From the NCBI RefSeq assembly GCF_905220365.1, contig NC_061126.1, positions 10,292,001-10,356,000 on the forward strand: DNA of 64,000 nt. The letters run 5' to 3'. The stretch comes from Vanessa cardui (taxonomy: Eukaryota > Arthropoda > Insecta > Lepidoptera > Nymphalidae). The notes beneath the pieces were generated by a model. The model saw nothing but the letters and a program-made list of their open reading frames with translations, was not told the origin of the DNA and searched no databases. Each line of letters begins with the position of its first letter. Within the stretch, counting starts at the first letter, position 1. The position numbers and the translations under genes are program-made. Below are positions 39,241-53,089 of the stretch, piece by piece.

Positions 39241-42200
39241 ATTATGTCATTGATGTCACCATAATTAAATTGACCCCGTTATGTATTACGTTATATATGT
39301 AGCACAGTATCTCCGGCTTAATTTCATACTGCGTACATTGACCACAGTAGAGCAGTTTTCTTACAGAATCTCCTGACATATTTAGTTAAAGTCATCTTTT
39401 CTATTCTGATAGGTTAATTTTGATTGCATACGTTAGTCGTTAACACAGCAAAAATAATTCCTGAATTCGGCTCCTACTATAAGATTAATAATGTTATATG
39501 TATGAAGATTAGTAATGTGTAGCTACATTGGCTCATCGTGAACATGAAGAAGACTAGCCTTAGGAAATTTAAAGTTAGCGTACGAGTAGCATCTCAAGGG
39601 CGATAATTGTTAAAGAAAAAATGTATCTCGGCTTCATTGTAACTTTTTTATTTATAAAACATAAAAGTAGCAATAAGTCTCATAGATATGCCTTAAAAGT
39701 CTGAAGAGATAAACAGCATCATCACCAACTCCAGTTGGTTCTCGAGGTACGGGTCTGTTAGCCCAAGCAAATACATTATTAGCCTGACCCGAAATTTGCC
39801 AGTGAACCGCGAGTTATATACGCCTTAAAAGCAAATATGCTAATATAAACAGATTGTGATATATAGATAGTATAGTAACTTCATGACAGAAAGTTAGACT
39901 CTGTAATAAACAAAAAGCAATCAGTAAAGTGACAGCTGTTACGAAAGATATACAAAAAAAGTCTGTTTCAGTTTGTATTTCCAATGATTCGAAAGCAATT
40001 TACGTGCAATGGACCATATCGATGAAAATTTTAACGAATAAATCAGGAATCGAGAAGATCGACAACATAAATTGCAAATTAAATAATAATTATTTTTTAT
40101 CTGTGATGGATGAAAAATAATTATTACAATGTGTACTGAAGCGGTAAAGAGTTTGGTAATGATATGATTTATAAAAAATTATTAAAAATTATGACAAAGT
40201 ACAAGTAAATCAGCAGTAGATTTATCATTCATCAAAATTCGCCTCTTACATTGACGATATATTTAAACCGAAAACGACTCTTTCATACCTACATTCTAGT
40301 ATGTCATAATTATTACACGTAGTGAAAAAGAGTAATTACTGAGTATCTTGTTATTTCTATTTGCCAAAACCTGCATTCAAAACGCGTGGTAGCTTTAAAT
40401 TTAATTTATTTTGTAAAATAACGATTCGAATGGTACCTTTAAGAGCCTATTTTAATGAGATATATTTTAGAAAATCTTGTATTCGTAGTTTAAATTTACG
40501 TTTTTAATGATTTTCAACGAAGACACTGCCTGAACTGGCTAAAATCTACGTATCTTACCTTTTCGAACATTTTAATTACACAGTATGTCAGTAATATATA
40601 ATTAATTGATATATATCCTTTCTAAAAATCATTACATGCTTTTTTATCTTCAATATAATCTATATTGAGTCATATTTTTAAATCAATGTTTTTTGACATG
40701 AGCTCTTATTTATTTAATATTCTTAATACTAAGGATGTATTAACTTTGCGAAGTCGGAAAGTAGGTGTTATTATTCAAATTTTCATCCTTGTTTTCTAAC
40801 AATGATTGTCACGGAATGACTTTGACGCAAGAAAACAAAGCAGTATATTGTGGCGTTGATATGAAAATGATAGTAAAATTAAAGTTTGCATAACTAACAT
40901 GTCTGTATTTCCGTCGTCTCAGCCCTAGGCGTATGCAAATATTGCGCGCCAATTGTGTCGAGCTAACTTTGGTGATTATCTCCGCGGTGTAGTACAATCA
41001 AGTGTGACACGTCTAAGTCAATACAAGGGTTGTTCAGTCACTATTTACATACATTTGAAACTATAGTTAACTAAAACGGTAATAAGATGAGATAGGGATT
41101 TTGATCTTACCATGATACTTATGATCTACGCGATGATTTTGAATTTGTGGGTTTTTCTTTATTCGATTCGATTTTGTTATTCTAAAATGATGACGAATTA
41201 TTATTTATGAAAAATGAAAAAAAAATCTATTGAAATATAAAATAGAATACTTAACTTCTTTAACGTGATAGTATTTTTATGTAATTCTAAATAGTCGAGT
41301 TATTATTGTGTACTAAAAACGTCACATGATAGCCGTCTTTCCCGATCAAAGGTATCTCTGAAAGCAGTTAATACAAACACACATATAAATTAAAACATTT
41401 CTAAAATCCTTTTTATTACCTTTCGCTAAAACATGATTATAACTTTCAAAACTTTCCTTACGTTTCTTATATAATGACAACTACTGATCACAACATTTTG
41501 TTGGCAACCAATCGTAGTTAAGTACTCCATAGCACTAACAGTGCTCCTGCAATTCAGTAAGATAGAGTCAGATATCACCAAAGACGTTGAACAATAATCT
41601 CAATCCTCAGCTGTGACACTCATGCAGCTACCGAGATCAAGTTGCATAGTCTCAGACCATGATTAACGCACAGATATACATATATATTACACCAGTACAA
41701 TGTAATATGTCAGGTATCGTACATTTCTGTCGTCGAAAGGGTATTTTAAATTAGTGAATAAATACATTTTTGTTTATACCTTAAAACAGTGAAGCGCAGT
41801 TCCTTAGTATTCCGAATAAAGGACGATACATGTTTCCGAAACACAAAACTCGCCTAAAATATTGGTTGGTTACTATTATTTACGATTAAAGCGTCTTATA
41901 CAGCTAGTTCAATCGTGATAGCCGTTGTTGTTATGACATTAGGCAACATAATCCAAAGAAAGATATTAACCATAATTTTCTAACACTTTGATCATACCAA
42001 AATATATTCATTTAATATCATTGATTTAATTAAAATGTAAACCAAACATCAAGGGTTCGTATTATGGTTTCGTAGTTCCATGAAGTATTTGTACAATTTA
42101 CAATCAGGAATACTTGCCTCTGTCAATACTGGGATAGGTTAATTAGTTCAGCAATTACGCGTTTTCTTGTTTTAATGTTTGAAATCAACTTTAAGACAAA

Positions 42201-42659
42201 AGTAGTTTTTTTTATTTTGTATAATCAATTTCAATTGTTTTACAACTTCCGTCATTTGGAACGAGTTCCTTTTTTAAAAATATTTTTTACACATTTTGTG
42301 AATCTGCATAACCTTTCACAGACGCAATTAAAATAATAATTATTTTGTTACAATTAGTGAATTGGTAGAAATGTTGATATAATAATATTATCTCATAGCC
42401 TTAGCAATGTACTAAATATTAATTTTACAATTATTCTGACATATTATTTCAAAACTATATATTTTTATTTTTGTGATTAGTTAGTTAATTACAACACTTC
42501 AAAATATTACGACTGATATGAAAAATTGCTGTTTGGAATTAGATTACGAAAATATACAAAATACATTAAAAGTAATTTGTACTTTCGATGTAGTGAAAAT
42601 TCTTAAAATATTTAATACGAAATTACTATTTTAATCATAATTCTCTTATATTTTTTCAG
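39241..42659. other. No gene seen
   Basis: AT-rich. A somewhat GC-richer unrecognised patch lies at 41500-41660. Confidence 0.55.
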
Positions 42660-42709
42660 TGGAGCGAATCTTCGTTGACTAATGTCTCATTTTCTCGTGA
42701 TGAATGAAG
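42660..42709 (+). other. Exon-like block with acceptor, ATG and donor
   Basis: The 50 bp block is preceded by a TATTTTTTCAG acceptor and followed by GAAG|GTAAGA. It contains ATG at 42682 that opens MSHFLVMNE up to the donor. It could be a 5' UTR exon with the start codon of a gene whose other exons are far away. A recursive-splice-like motif follows 423 bp downstream on the same strand. Nothing else supports transcription. Confidence 0.25.
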
Positions 42710-43118
42710 GTAAGAAAAAGAGAGACAAATTATTTAATATTAAGGAAGTGACAGAATACAATTTTTTTTTTCCAATAGCATTTGCTTCTGAAAACATTTC
42801 ACTTACAAATGTTAAGTTGCGAACTTGTTAAAAAGTGTTTTATCGAAAAATATGTAATAGAACCTCTTTGCTTTTAAAGCAACACAAATGTTTTACCTAA
42901 CGATCATTGTCTGGGTGACACGGAGATGTCTTACAAATAATTCAGCGAGAACTTTAGGCGCAAATACCAGTTTATGTTAATTTTAAGACTGCTTCACATT
43001 CAAATCCGATCTTCGAGTGTCTTAAATGCGGACCCTCGGAACAAATTTTACTTTACTTATGCTGAATAGAATATCATTCTAAACATAAGATGTTTACGTT
43101 AGACGAGTAACTCGTACT

Positions 43119-43138
43119 TTTGTTATTTTCAGGTAAGT
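43119..43138 (+). promoter_or_regulatory. Recursive splice site-like motif (zero-length exon)
   Basis: The sequence TTTTGTTATTTTCAG is followed at once by GTAAGT, with the junction at 43132/43133. Fused 3' and 5' splice sites of this form are ratchet points for stepwise removal of long introns in insects (established in Drosophila). Here it is only a sequence match, but it fits the idea that this DNA lies inside a long plus-strand intron. Confidence 0.3.
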
Positions 43139-46100
43139 AGGTTTTCTTTGACTTATGTATCATTATGATTGTCTTGTAAGTTATTTGTGGGCTTTATTTC
43201 AAACGATCTGTATTTTTTTCCTTCCATAATTATATATTATACCTACAAAATATCAGTTTTGAATGGAGTGTATGTATCTCTATACCTACTGATGCAGTCG
43301 ATGTTATAAGTCTTTTTTTTAACCGATAACATATGTATAATCTGATTACAATATCGTGGAATTTAGTTCTATGCTAACGTTTTTAAATATATTTAGTTAG
43401 CCTATATAGAACATTATTATTGCTTCCGTCATGGTGTAATAACATCATAAGCGTGCCATTAATAGCCGCAGTTATATTCCACTATCTTTAATGAAAATCT
43501 TGAACAAAACTTTTACCAGGTACCTACAGTTCTACAGATATCTTTTGATAGGTCATTACACAATTCAAATTCCCTTAAATGCCGGGAGGCGACTCTACAG
43601 TCAATTGACCCGTTGAAAGGGTGGGCTCGGGCATTGGTGTCGTCAGCGCCTGTCACGCGTCACTGAACTTATTATAAGGGTGTCGAATTAGCTTTGTACT
43701 CAACTGGTCTTTACGATTTTCTTTCGTGGGGATGCTTACTCGTGTTTTGATATAAGATCTTTTCATTTCGTCATGTTATGTTATTATGTGATATCTATTG
43801 ATTTTATATATAAAATACGCAATAGTTAATGTTATTAATTTTCTCATATTTAAGTATTTATTGTAGCAATTAGACTTGAAGTATTTGTTCTAATTTTGTA
43901 AGATATGGTGTAATATTACAGACTGTCAGCTATACTAGCAAGAAGGACACAACTATTTCACAGGGGACTGCCATAAACTTAATTTCGGAGTTACAGAAAT
44001 TTGAAGTTATCACTATTCACAAACGTTTTATATATCTTTTTATTGTGAAAATTATTCAAACTCTTTCTAATATTTTTTTCCTCACATTCGCTGTCTATTC
44101 AAATAAAAGAGGCAATTATTTTTTGATTCAGTCATCATTCATATCGTTCATTTCATACTTCTCTTTTCAAATCAATCTTTCAGTGTTCTGTCAATTTCCT
44201 TGTACGATACGTATTATTTCATTCAGTGTGACACTAATTTTGTGTATGTAAATTACTTCAAATTACAATTCGATAATCTTTTTCGATATTCAATCAAGCA
44301 TATATTCGAAAGATAGTCATTAAATCTTCCAAAGGAAATCTTTAGCAAGTTGTATGAATCCACTTACTCGATTTGAACAGTTAGAAAGTGCAAGGCAAGA
44401 TTTTAATCGAATCTATGGGGATCATCCAGTGTGTGAGAACTTTGATTGCTTACTGAGATAATGGAATTGCTTTGAGTAAAACATTTTAGTACTCGTAATG
44501 AATTCGTTAGACTGTTTCATGATTTCAGTTTAAAAGATTAATTTTCTTGTTATTAGTTACTGAGTAAGTACATTCTGATTTCAAATTAAACATATAATTG
44601 TAACGAATACATCAGTTTTAATTTAGAAATGTATTGGTAGGGATTATTACTTCTCACTCGTCATAATATAAATATGTTGTTAAATAAAAAAGTAATCAGA
44701 CTTTGTACAATATTCCATTTAAAAGTATAATCATTTTAATTACCTAAATAAGTAATTGTGAAATGTGAATGTAGTTTATATGTTATAATCAACGTTCCTA
44801 GGATCGCGTAGATTTTGAAAATGTAATAAATTATAATGAACAAATAAATTTCATATGTGGAAAAATAACTCAGAATTGATATATAAATATATAAAACCGA
44901 TAATGATTTGTTCTATAAAAAAGAAAAAGCTGTCTCTAAAACACACAAGAGAACTGCACGTTTTTTGAAGCATTTCCAATTACACGTGAGGGGTATAATA
45001 AAGAGCTCCCGCCTTGTTTCTTTCAATCCGCACTGCCCGATTATTACGGCTAAATGACCGTCTTAAAGCTTCATCTGCAGCCCAAGTTACAAGAGGTCTG
45101 CTTTCTACAAATATACCTTTAGCTTATTCATCGTCGTCATCGCTACAAGCCAGAGTGCTCAACATCTGAAGCCAGACCCTCAGTGCTAGATATAGACGTA
45201 ACATTGGCTATGCTGTACTTCTCAGGATCCTGCGACCAAGAGTTGCAACGCTTTGAGTGTGTGAGAGTACGTCATGGAATTTTAATACAGCTAAAATTTG
45301 TAAGGTACTGTAGACTATTGCTATGTGGGATTTTTAAATTAAAAGAAATGAAGAAAAATTCAATTTTTATTCTCGTTTTATTCATAGTTATAATTAATTT
45401 AATAGTAAAATAGTCGATGGATTTTTTTGCATAAGAATAGCATTACATTGAGCAATCTTCTCAATTCCAAGATATGTGTGATGTGATATAATATGTTTAA
45501 TTATTAGCTTGGATGTAGGTATTGTTTGTGTTGTTATCGTTTAGGAATTATCTAAATAAAATTATATAGACAGACATCGATTGTGTACTAAAATTATCTT
45601 GATGAATTTATAAACATTATTAATTCATTTTTGGTCCCAAAAAAAACGACACTGCCAAGTTAGGTTTAAATTAATATTGATTCCCATATAATATCATTAT
45701 ATACCTACGTTGTAACAAAAATATTTAATGCCAATAAATTTTATTCCTTGATTTAAAAGGTTTCTCAAAAAGTAATAAAAACTCTGCAAAATGTTCTACA
45801 ACAAATTATATGGAGCGCAAGTTGAGCAATCTCGTAACTTGTTCCATACCATCAAAGAAGGCACAAGCACGGAGGGCTCTGTATTGCCATCGTTATGGGA
45901 ACTCATCTCGCGATATAGAGAATTGATAACTGAGCCTTTTTATTTGAAAGAAATGGCTGCCATAGGAAACTTTCTTAGTTTTATTTCTTTGTTACTGAAA
46001 CTGACAGTTTTTTTTTTGTACGGAAGATTGATCTATCAATAAGGGTCCAGTTAAAGGGTCTTGGAAATAAAATTACATTTAAAAAAGAAAAAAAAAAATA

Positions 46101-46189
46101 GTCAAACATTATTAATAAACTTGCCGAGACCTCTGACCAGTTCTGTTACAAAGTTAACGCACAAATAAACGAGCAGTATTTACAAGTAT
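43139..46189. other. No firm gene
   Basis: GC-richer 43570-43690 and 45000-45280. The frames at 45183-45413 and 45791-46042 (the latter with FHTIKEGTSTEGSVLPSLWE) are partly protein-like but have no splice context or recognised family. Confidence 0.45.
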
Positions 46190-47110
46190 TTTTAAGCTCC
46201 CACGTGTTTTGACGTCATAATCCGCGAATAATAGCGCCGCTTACAATACGACAGGATTAAGTTACTCCAATGTAAATAAAAATGATGTAACGTAACTGGG
46301 GGCGCGTGAGAAGTCACGCGCCGAACTTTCATTATTGATAACGGGATTTATATCTGCGATAAGGTTTTCGATTTATGTTCTATAATGGATAGATTTTTTA
46401 TAGTGATACATTGATTATTAAAAAAAATGTGATACTGCGAATTTGATCTAGGACTTCTCTAGTAAATTTTAGAACACTGGTCGGATTATTTGTTTCACTG
46501 AACATTTATGGACATACTTTACTTTCGAATTTATATATAGTCTGAGCATACTCAAAATCAAAATATACATTTTTTAAAAATTAAAAAAAAAAAATCTTTT
46601 TTGAAAAACTAGCAAAAAATCAGCGTTTAGCATATAACATGTTTTTTTTCATTATAGATTATGATTATTCTCCTAAAAATGGAGGTCTAAGTTATCACAA
46701 TAATACATATAATCTCAATTAATCATAATAATAAAAAAAACGAATATTTTTTGTTTTTGTAATTAATTTATTTTGTAGTGACTACTAAAAGTAATTTTAA
46801 TTATGGCCATTGGTTTCTGAATACACGAAAGATACTGAAAAGCGCATGGAATTGAAAGAAAAAAAACGCAACGGGAGTTGTTATTTTAATTAAATAAAAT
46901 AGAAAAATATAGTTCGGCGTCAAAACAAGGATAATATCGTTATGCACGCGTGTACACCACAAATGCGCTTCATTTGATTTCGCAAATTATAATTGGCGCT
47001 ATTTCCCGCTTTTTGAATGGCGCGCTACGTGCGCTGCATAGTCGCTTAACGCGTAATGCTGACCAACCATTGATATTTACTGCCGCGCTGCGCAGCGCAA
47101 TGTTGCTTTT
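46190..47110. promoter_or_regulatory. GC-richer islands, possible regulatory DNA
   Basis: 46190-46330 and 46940-47110 stand out from AT-rich flanks, with 'cacgtgttttgacgtcataa' and many GCGC palindromes ('gcgctgcgcagcgc'). No frame of note. Confidence 0.22.
46301..46322. repeat. Perfect GC-rich hairpin, 9 bp stem, 4-base loop
   Basis: 'ggcgcgtga' pairs with 'tcacgcgcc' around 'gaag', within a GC-richer island. There is no T tract after it. Confidence 0.7.
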
Positions 47111-49539
47111 TATGTAAGTATGTTACTGTGTTTTTTTTATTTAATTCGCAAAATTTATGAATAATGAAATTTGCCTATACGGACAATCATATTTTCCTTA
47201 CTAGATTTTTTTATGCCAACATCTTTAACAACTCAAAATATCCGTTTTTATTTAATTTCAGATTTATAATACTATCGTTACTTTATACTCTAATATATTA
47301 TTAATTTAATGATGTGATATCTGATGTATGTATATATGGTGATCTATACAAATCAGTTGATATTTTACAAATATAAAGGAATGTAAAGCTACGTGAAACA
47401 ATTCAAAGAAAAATATAAATAACTGGCCTGTGTCAGAAGTGTTTGAATTAAGAAGGAGTTCATGTATGAGAGTTTTAATCGTGTAATAAATTTTGAAACC
47501 ATCAGTAAAAACATAGACGTAGTATCCTTAATATTGAAGGAGAGTAAAGACTTTTTATGTAACTGTTCTGGCTCAGAACGGGACTCACTAAAATAGATAT
47601 TACAATACAACAAATACACACATAAATAATCATTTTTATTTATACAGATTTTTAAATATTATTTTGAAATAACGTGCGTTTTTCTATATAAAGTTATCGG
47701 TTATTGTGCTATGATTTAGCTGGATATATACCCTAAAAGGAAATCATTCGTATTACGTCCACGTAAACCTCTTTAACGGCTTCTGATTGAGTTTTTAATG
47801 CGCCGCTTAAATTTATTTACTTTTGTTATTAATTGTGCCGATGTGCAGTTGATTGTAATTGTATTACACGTTTCAATTTATAATTGTTGTATAATTGTAT
47901 GCATCGCAGCTTTTATAATGAACTACATTGACATGAATGTTTTTGACAAACAAATACCTGGGTTATACATTTCATTATATTTTTATTATTCAGTAGATTC
48001 CGAGAAAAACCGGGGTTTAAAATCATAGTAACTCTTTTCCATCAATTATATTTCTTGATAATCAAATTAATTAGGGTGCATGAATAATAAAACCAAAATA
48101 TAATCATTTTTTAAAAAGAAAAAAAATGTTGCAATTAAAATTATATGCACCCTCTTTGAACCTAAGCGAAATTGAAACAAAGTATTCATATGGATCGTAC
48201 ATTGACTAAAATACCGTATTAAGTCACAAAATCCAACGCACAATTCCAACGATCGGACAATTGATTTGGCTGACATTAAATTTAACACACGTATATAATT
48301 TAAACGAAAAATCGTCATTGCTTTGCACGCATTAACGCGATATATGACAAATCAAACAAAATCGCTGATTGCGATACCACATAGCGCGTTCACGACCAAT
48401 GTTTGCGGTTGTTAACAAGTTGACAGATTGCATTGGATGTCATTCTCACTGCTGTAATTCGTGATCATAATAACTGGTTTCACAATTATCTATGTTAGAG
48501 TGATTTTACATTTGTTTCAATGTCTTGTGTGTTGTGTGTGTGTTTTTTGTGTACAAGACACGTATAAATTCGTACTCGTTTATAAAATATCTGAACTATT
48601 TTAATCAGAATAAAAACAAGTCAATGCACATTCTTTTTATGGATTATATTATTATTTAATAAATGTATTGTATATTATTTAATAAATGTATTGAAATATT
48701 ATACTGAAATAACTATTTAAATTACGAAAAAGGTTTTATTTAAATTACTGAAACATAATAAAAATATGTTTTGTAACGATACGTTTAAAAAAATAATAAA
48801 AGTGTCGTGGGACACTCTGTTAGAACGTTAATTTCAGGATATATTGAAAAAAAACAATTTAAATTATTTATATAAAAATGTACATTTGTTTTATACAGTT
48901 TTATATACTATCTCAAAAAGAGATAGAGGGAGAAAGAGTGTGAGAGATTATTTGGAGGAATAAGGCTTTATCTCTATGTTACGACATCTGCCAATTTATT
49001 CTACTGTAAGTCACGTAAAAGAGCTACGTTCCAAAAATAAAACTAAAACCTTATTATTTATTTTCTTAATTAATGAGTACCAAGAAAACATAAAATATTC
49101 ATTAAAGAAATAACATTCAAATTTAAATCTTTGTTAAAATCACTGCCTTTATATAATTAAATATTATATACTCGTAACGTAGGAAACAAAACTACATCTT
49201 ACGAAAGTTTCTTAATATTCTTAATAGACTAAATACATTTGAATATTAATTTATTAAAAAAAAAAAAATGCAAAAATGTAACGCTTTATCTATTGTTTTT
49301 ACAGATAACCGAAACTTAAGTGAGTGAACAATTCTACGATTATATAACCACTTATCTTATCCGTTTGAGGATACTTTTCACGAATGCACGAATTTAAAGA
49401 CAAACATCAACTATGCAGACGGTCCTGTCTGCAATCCATTTAATTAATAGCGATTTACTAGTTAGGAGTTGGTAAGCGTACGAGGTTCCTAATTCGGTTA
49501 GTGAGGTCTACGATAGCTAGTAGGAAAATAGTTTTGGTG
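47111..49539. other. No gene seen
   Basis: AT-rich, no recognised repeat. Confidence 0.6.
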
Positions 49540-49728
49540 ATTTTGGAAATTATCATGATAATGATTTTTATTAAAAAAAGATTCGGTTAATTGTACATGA
49601 CTTGTCTTCGACTTACTCAAAGTTATTTAATGATGATATTTTCCTGGTAATATCGAATTTCCTGGAAAACATTATTTTCTGAGAAACAATAGCGCACCTT
49701 TTTATTCCGACTATTATCGGATGTCAGG
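49540..49728 (+). repeat. Dispersed repeat G, copy 1
   Basis: Shares 'attttggaaattatcatgat' and 'tgatgatattttcctgg' and 'tttttattccgact' in order with 51804-51990. Confidence 0.65.
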
Positions 49729-50669
49729 ACAAAAAAGTGCACTATTTGTATTATTTACAGAGAATGTAAGTAAAGTATAATTAAGTTCTAGATATCCCGC
49801 TTAAAACGATTAAAAATTAAGTTCAAGCTTTTTTTATCTTTAATATAATTTTGTTTATTATATTCCTATTTATCAGATATTTTTAATTGAAATATCATTG
49901 TGAAATCTTGTTATAGAAAGGTTTTTGAAAAAGGATATATTCAATTTGCAAAGTTTAAAACTAGGTGTTATTAGTTTACCTTTTCTTTTCGTATCTATGC
50001 AATGACCTCCATTTCTTTCAAAAAGATTTGTATTAATATCCATATTTATGAACAAATGTACATACTATTGTTACTTAAGTAGTACTAATTGTACTACATA
50101 CTATGAAGCAACTGTAAGTATACCCACTTTATTAAAAACATCCAGAAGGTCTCGAGCTCGAAAATTGTAAAAACACCGGACAGCTTTTTCTATGCAGGAT
50201 GAAAACAGTTAGAATATCTGTCTTCAACTCAAAATAAAATGCTTTAGGATATATATACTATGAAATAATCAAATTACACTAATCGAGCAGTATCAACATC
50301 AGTTAGTTGTCTAACTTTTCTAACCACATTTGCTGCGGAGCTGAGTCCCTGTCAGAGACAATAAGTGAGGACTCCACTGAAGTTTTGAGTCTAAAGTGAT
50401 TCCTAGAAACACAGTACTATCTATTACATTTGATCACTATTGTCTTAATTTAACTTGAATTAACTTTCTCAAAGCAAATTAAGTAAATAATACTCATTAT
50501 TCTCTTTGGAACTTTTTTTTTCCATTTATCATGATCAGGTTGGTTCCAGTCAACTTTGTACTCGTATAAAATGATTACGACTTAGTACCTACCGTAATGA
50601 GTCGTGAGTGAAAGCGTATGTGTGTTTAAATCTGTTCTATTTTTGTGTTATTGGTAAACGGACCGAAAT

Positions 50670-50906
50670 ATGGATACTACACCACCTATAAATACAGGCG
50701 TTGTAAGAAATATTAAATATTCTCTACATCACACCAATGGGCCATCGACTTTGGGAGCTAAGCTGTTGTTCCATTAGCTCACTCACACTTCAACTCGGAA
50801 TAAATAATACTAAGGATTGCTATTTGGCTGTATAATGTCTGATGAGTTGATAGTTTTACTATTTATCTACCCAGACCACTTTCACAAAGCCCTGCTACCA
50901 AGTAAA
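50670..50906 (+). repeat. Family B, old diverged copy
   Basis: It matches along most of the family ('gcgttgtaagaaatatta', 'ttagctcactcacacttc', 'aaagccctgctaccaagtaaa') with many substitutions, so it is older than the other copies. Confidence 0.75.
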
Positions 50907-51639
50907 ATAATATTAATTTATAAAACAGACTAACATAAGTCTTCATTATATTTAGTTAAATTACTGATAGCGTAGTTTAAGGGATAGTTTCCGTAATGGA
51001 ATTAACAAGGATTGTTTTCATTCGAAGTTTTCTCGTAGTTCGGTGTTGTTCGTGGATTAATTTCGACCACTTACAAAATCCAACTTAACCTATGCTGTTA
51101 AGTTGAATTTCTGAACTTTTAAATGGAAAATATTAAAATCTTATTGTTAACAAATGTAAGTCGCCCGATGATACCTATAAGCTATAGTGGGTTGTTTTTA
51201 TATATTTGGAATTTGAAGTAGTAGCGCTATTTATATATTAAGAAATATATACTTGTATCATATAAAGTTGCAAATTTACGCCTTATTTTAGATTTTATTG
51301 AGAACTCTTCTCTTGTTAATAGGTTATAAAAATAATAAAATAGGATTTACAAAAGAGAACTTGTCTGTTTTGTAGTTGCCTATATTCTATAAACAGATAA
51401 GTAGTTGAAGTGCTTTGGTTTCAAGTTTTTGACGTGCTAGTCTAAACTATTTAAGTTAACGTCAATATCCAATTACGTGCTGTATATAATAACTCGATAT
51501 AAACTAAGATACTAACGATGGAACACGATTGACTATGCTAAGGAGAGTTTAGCGTGGAATACAGTATGACCCTATAGGTTTAATACGTGTGTTACGTGTA
51601 ATGTGATATACATATATATATACTTACATAATCCAAGGT

Positions 51640-51735
51640 GGCATAGTGGATAAAACTCGTTAACCTTACGCGATGATTGCTGGTTTGATCACTGAATTAT
51701 TACGTGCTTCATTTGTTTTTGTATTTCATCATAAT
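51640..51735 (+). repeat. SINE family A, old 5' fragment
   Basis: 'aaggtggcatagtggataaa', 'cgatgattgctggtttgatc' and 'acgtgcttcatttgttttt' match the first third of the SINE with many changes. Confidence 0.6.
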
Positions 51736-51803
51736 TAATATTGACATGAGATTGTTATAAGCAAACCGTGTACCTGATGCAGTTGATCTTTTAATTATAA
51801 ACA

Positions 51804-51990
51804 GGATTTTGGAAATTATCATGATAATGATTTTTAATATATTTCTTAGGTAAACTTTACAGCTACAGCTTGGCTTCGTTTCGTTTACTCTTGGTTATTT
51901 CATGATGATATTTTACCTGGAAATATCGAGTTTCCGGGAAAACATCATAATTATAATTATTTTTATTCCGACTTTTAACGTATGACGGAA
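51804..51990 (+). repeat. Dispersed repeat G, copy 2
   Basis: Same order of blocks as 49540-49728, 2.26 kb apart, same orientation, roughly 70% alike by eye. Confidence 0.65.
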
Positions 51991-53089
51991 AATAAGTAAC
52001 AGTTAACGTATTTCAGACATTGGAAAAAAGCGAACTTCTGTGTGGGCTTTCAGCTAGTTTTCACTCTCTTGGATGAAGGATTACAAAAAGGCAGATGTCA
52101 TATTAGACTACGATTTCAAGCAGATTTTTGAAATTAGAATTGGCTAAGTTCCTCCATTTCATCCCCTTGAATCATCCAGGCGTTGAATTTTGAAAGATCC
52201 TTTTTAGTCCTCACCTACATCAATAAGGAATCCTTGTGGAAAATTACATGTTGAGGTCACTGGTTTTGTCAGTTAGTCATTTAAAAATTTTATTAAGTAG
52301 ATTTGGGCCTCTTTTTACTATTTAAATTTTGCACATAATATGAACATTTTTATACGATATAAACAAGTTTTTTCATATATGTAATGTTGTAAACTGTTTA
52401 TGTAAAAATAAAATTAAAGAAATTAAAACAGGAAAATGTTGTTCGATTCATTTTTAAATGCAAATTTACTTTAACTTCAATACTATGTAGTTAAAAAAAC
52501 TTCCCGAAACGTTACGAGTAAACAAACAACGCGTGTTCGTTATGCGATAGGAGATTTTTCTCCGACTGATTTATTTAAACGGAATAAATAATTTGTTACA
52601 GTGCCTCTAAAATTAGGTCTGAAATACGACTAATTCAATCTTTGTGCGATAGAAAGGTATATATGAATTAGCATATGTGTGATAGAGACAGAGGTAACAC
52701 TGTCACCCTTGCACGAGTGAATGCATTCACGACACCGTTGGCAGCTGAAGAAATTTAAATATTTCTATTGTTATTCCTAACAATTTTATAATTACTTAGA
52801 TACTTATAATCTTTTATAGGTGAGTTACAGAAAAGTCTTCAGATTTTCTAATTGACTTATTTGTATATTATTTTAATTCGATTGAGTATTAATTTTGTCT
52901 TTGATAGAAGTGTATGAATAACACCCAAAAATAAATCGTATAAAATATAAAACCTAGTAAAATTTTAATTAACAACGTACTAACATTTGAATCAACAATT
53001 TCACCACTCAGGATAAAATATGACCAAAAATATGATATTTTATTAAAATATTTTAGCCAAATGCATTGCAATAAATCGTTGATTGCTGA
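51991..53089. other. No gene seen
   Basis: AT-rich. 'tcttttatag|gtgagt' at 52810-52825 is a weak fused splice-site motif. Confidence 0.55.
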
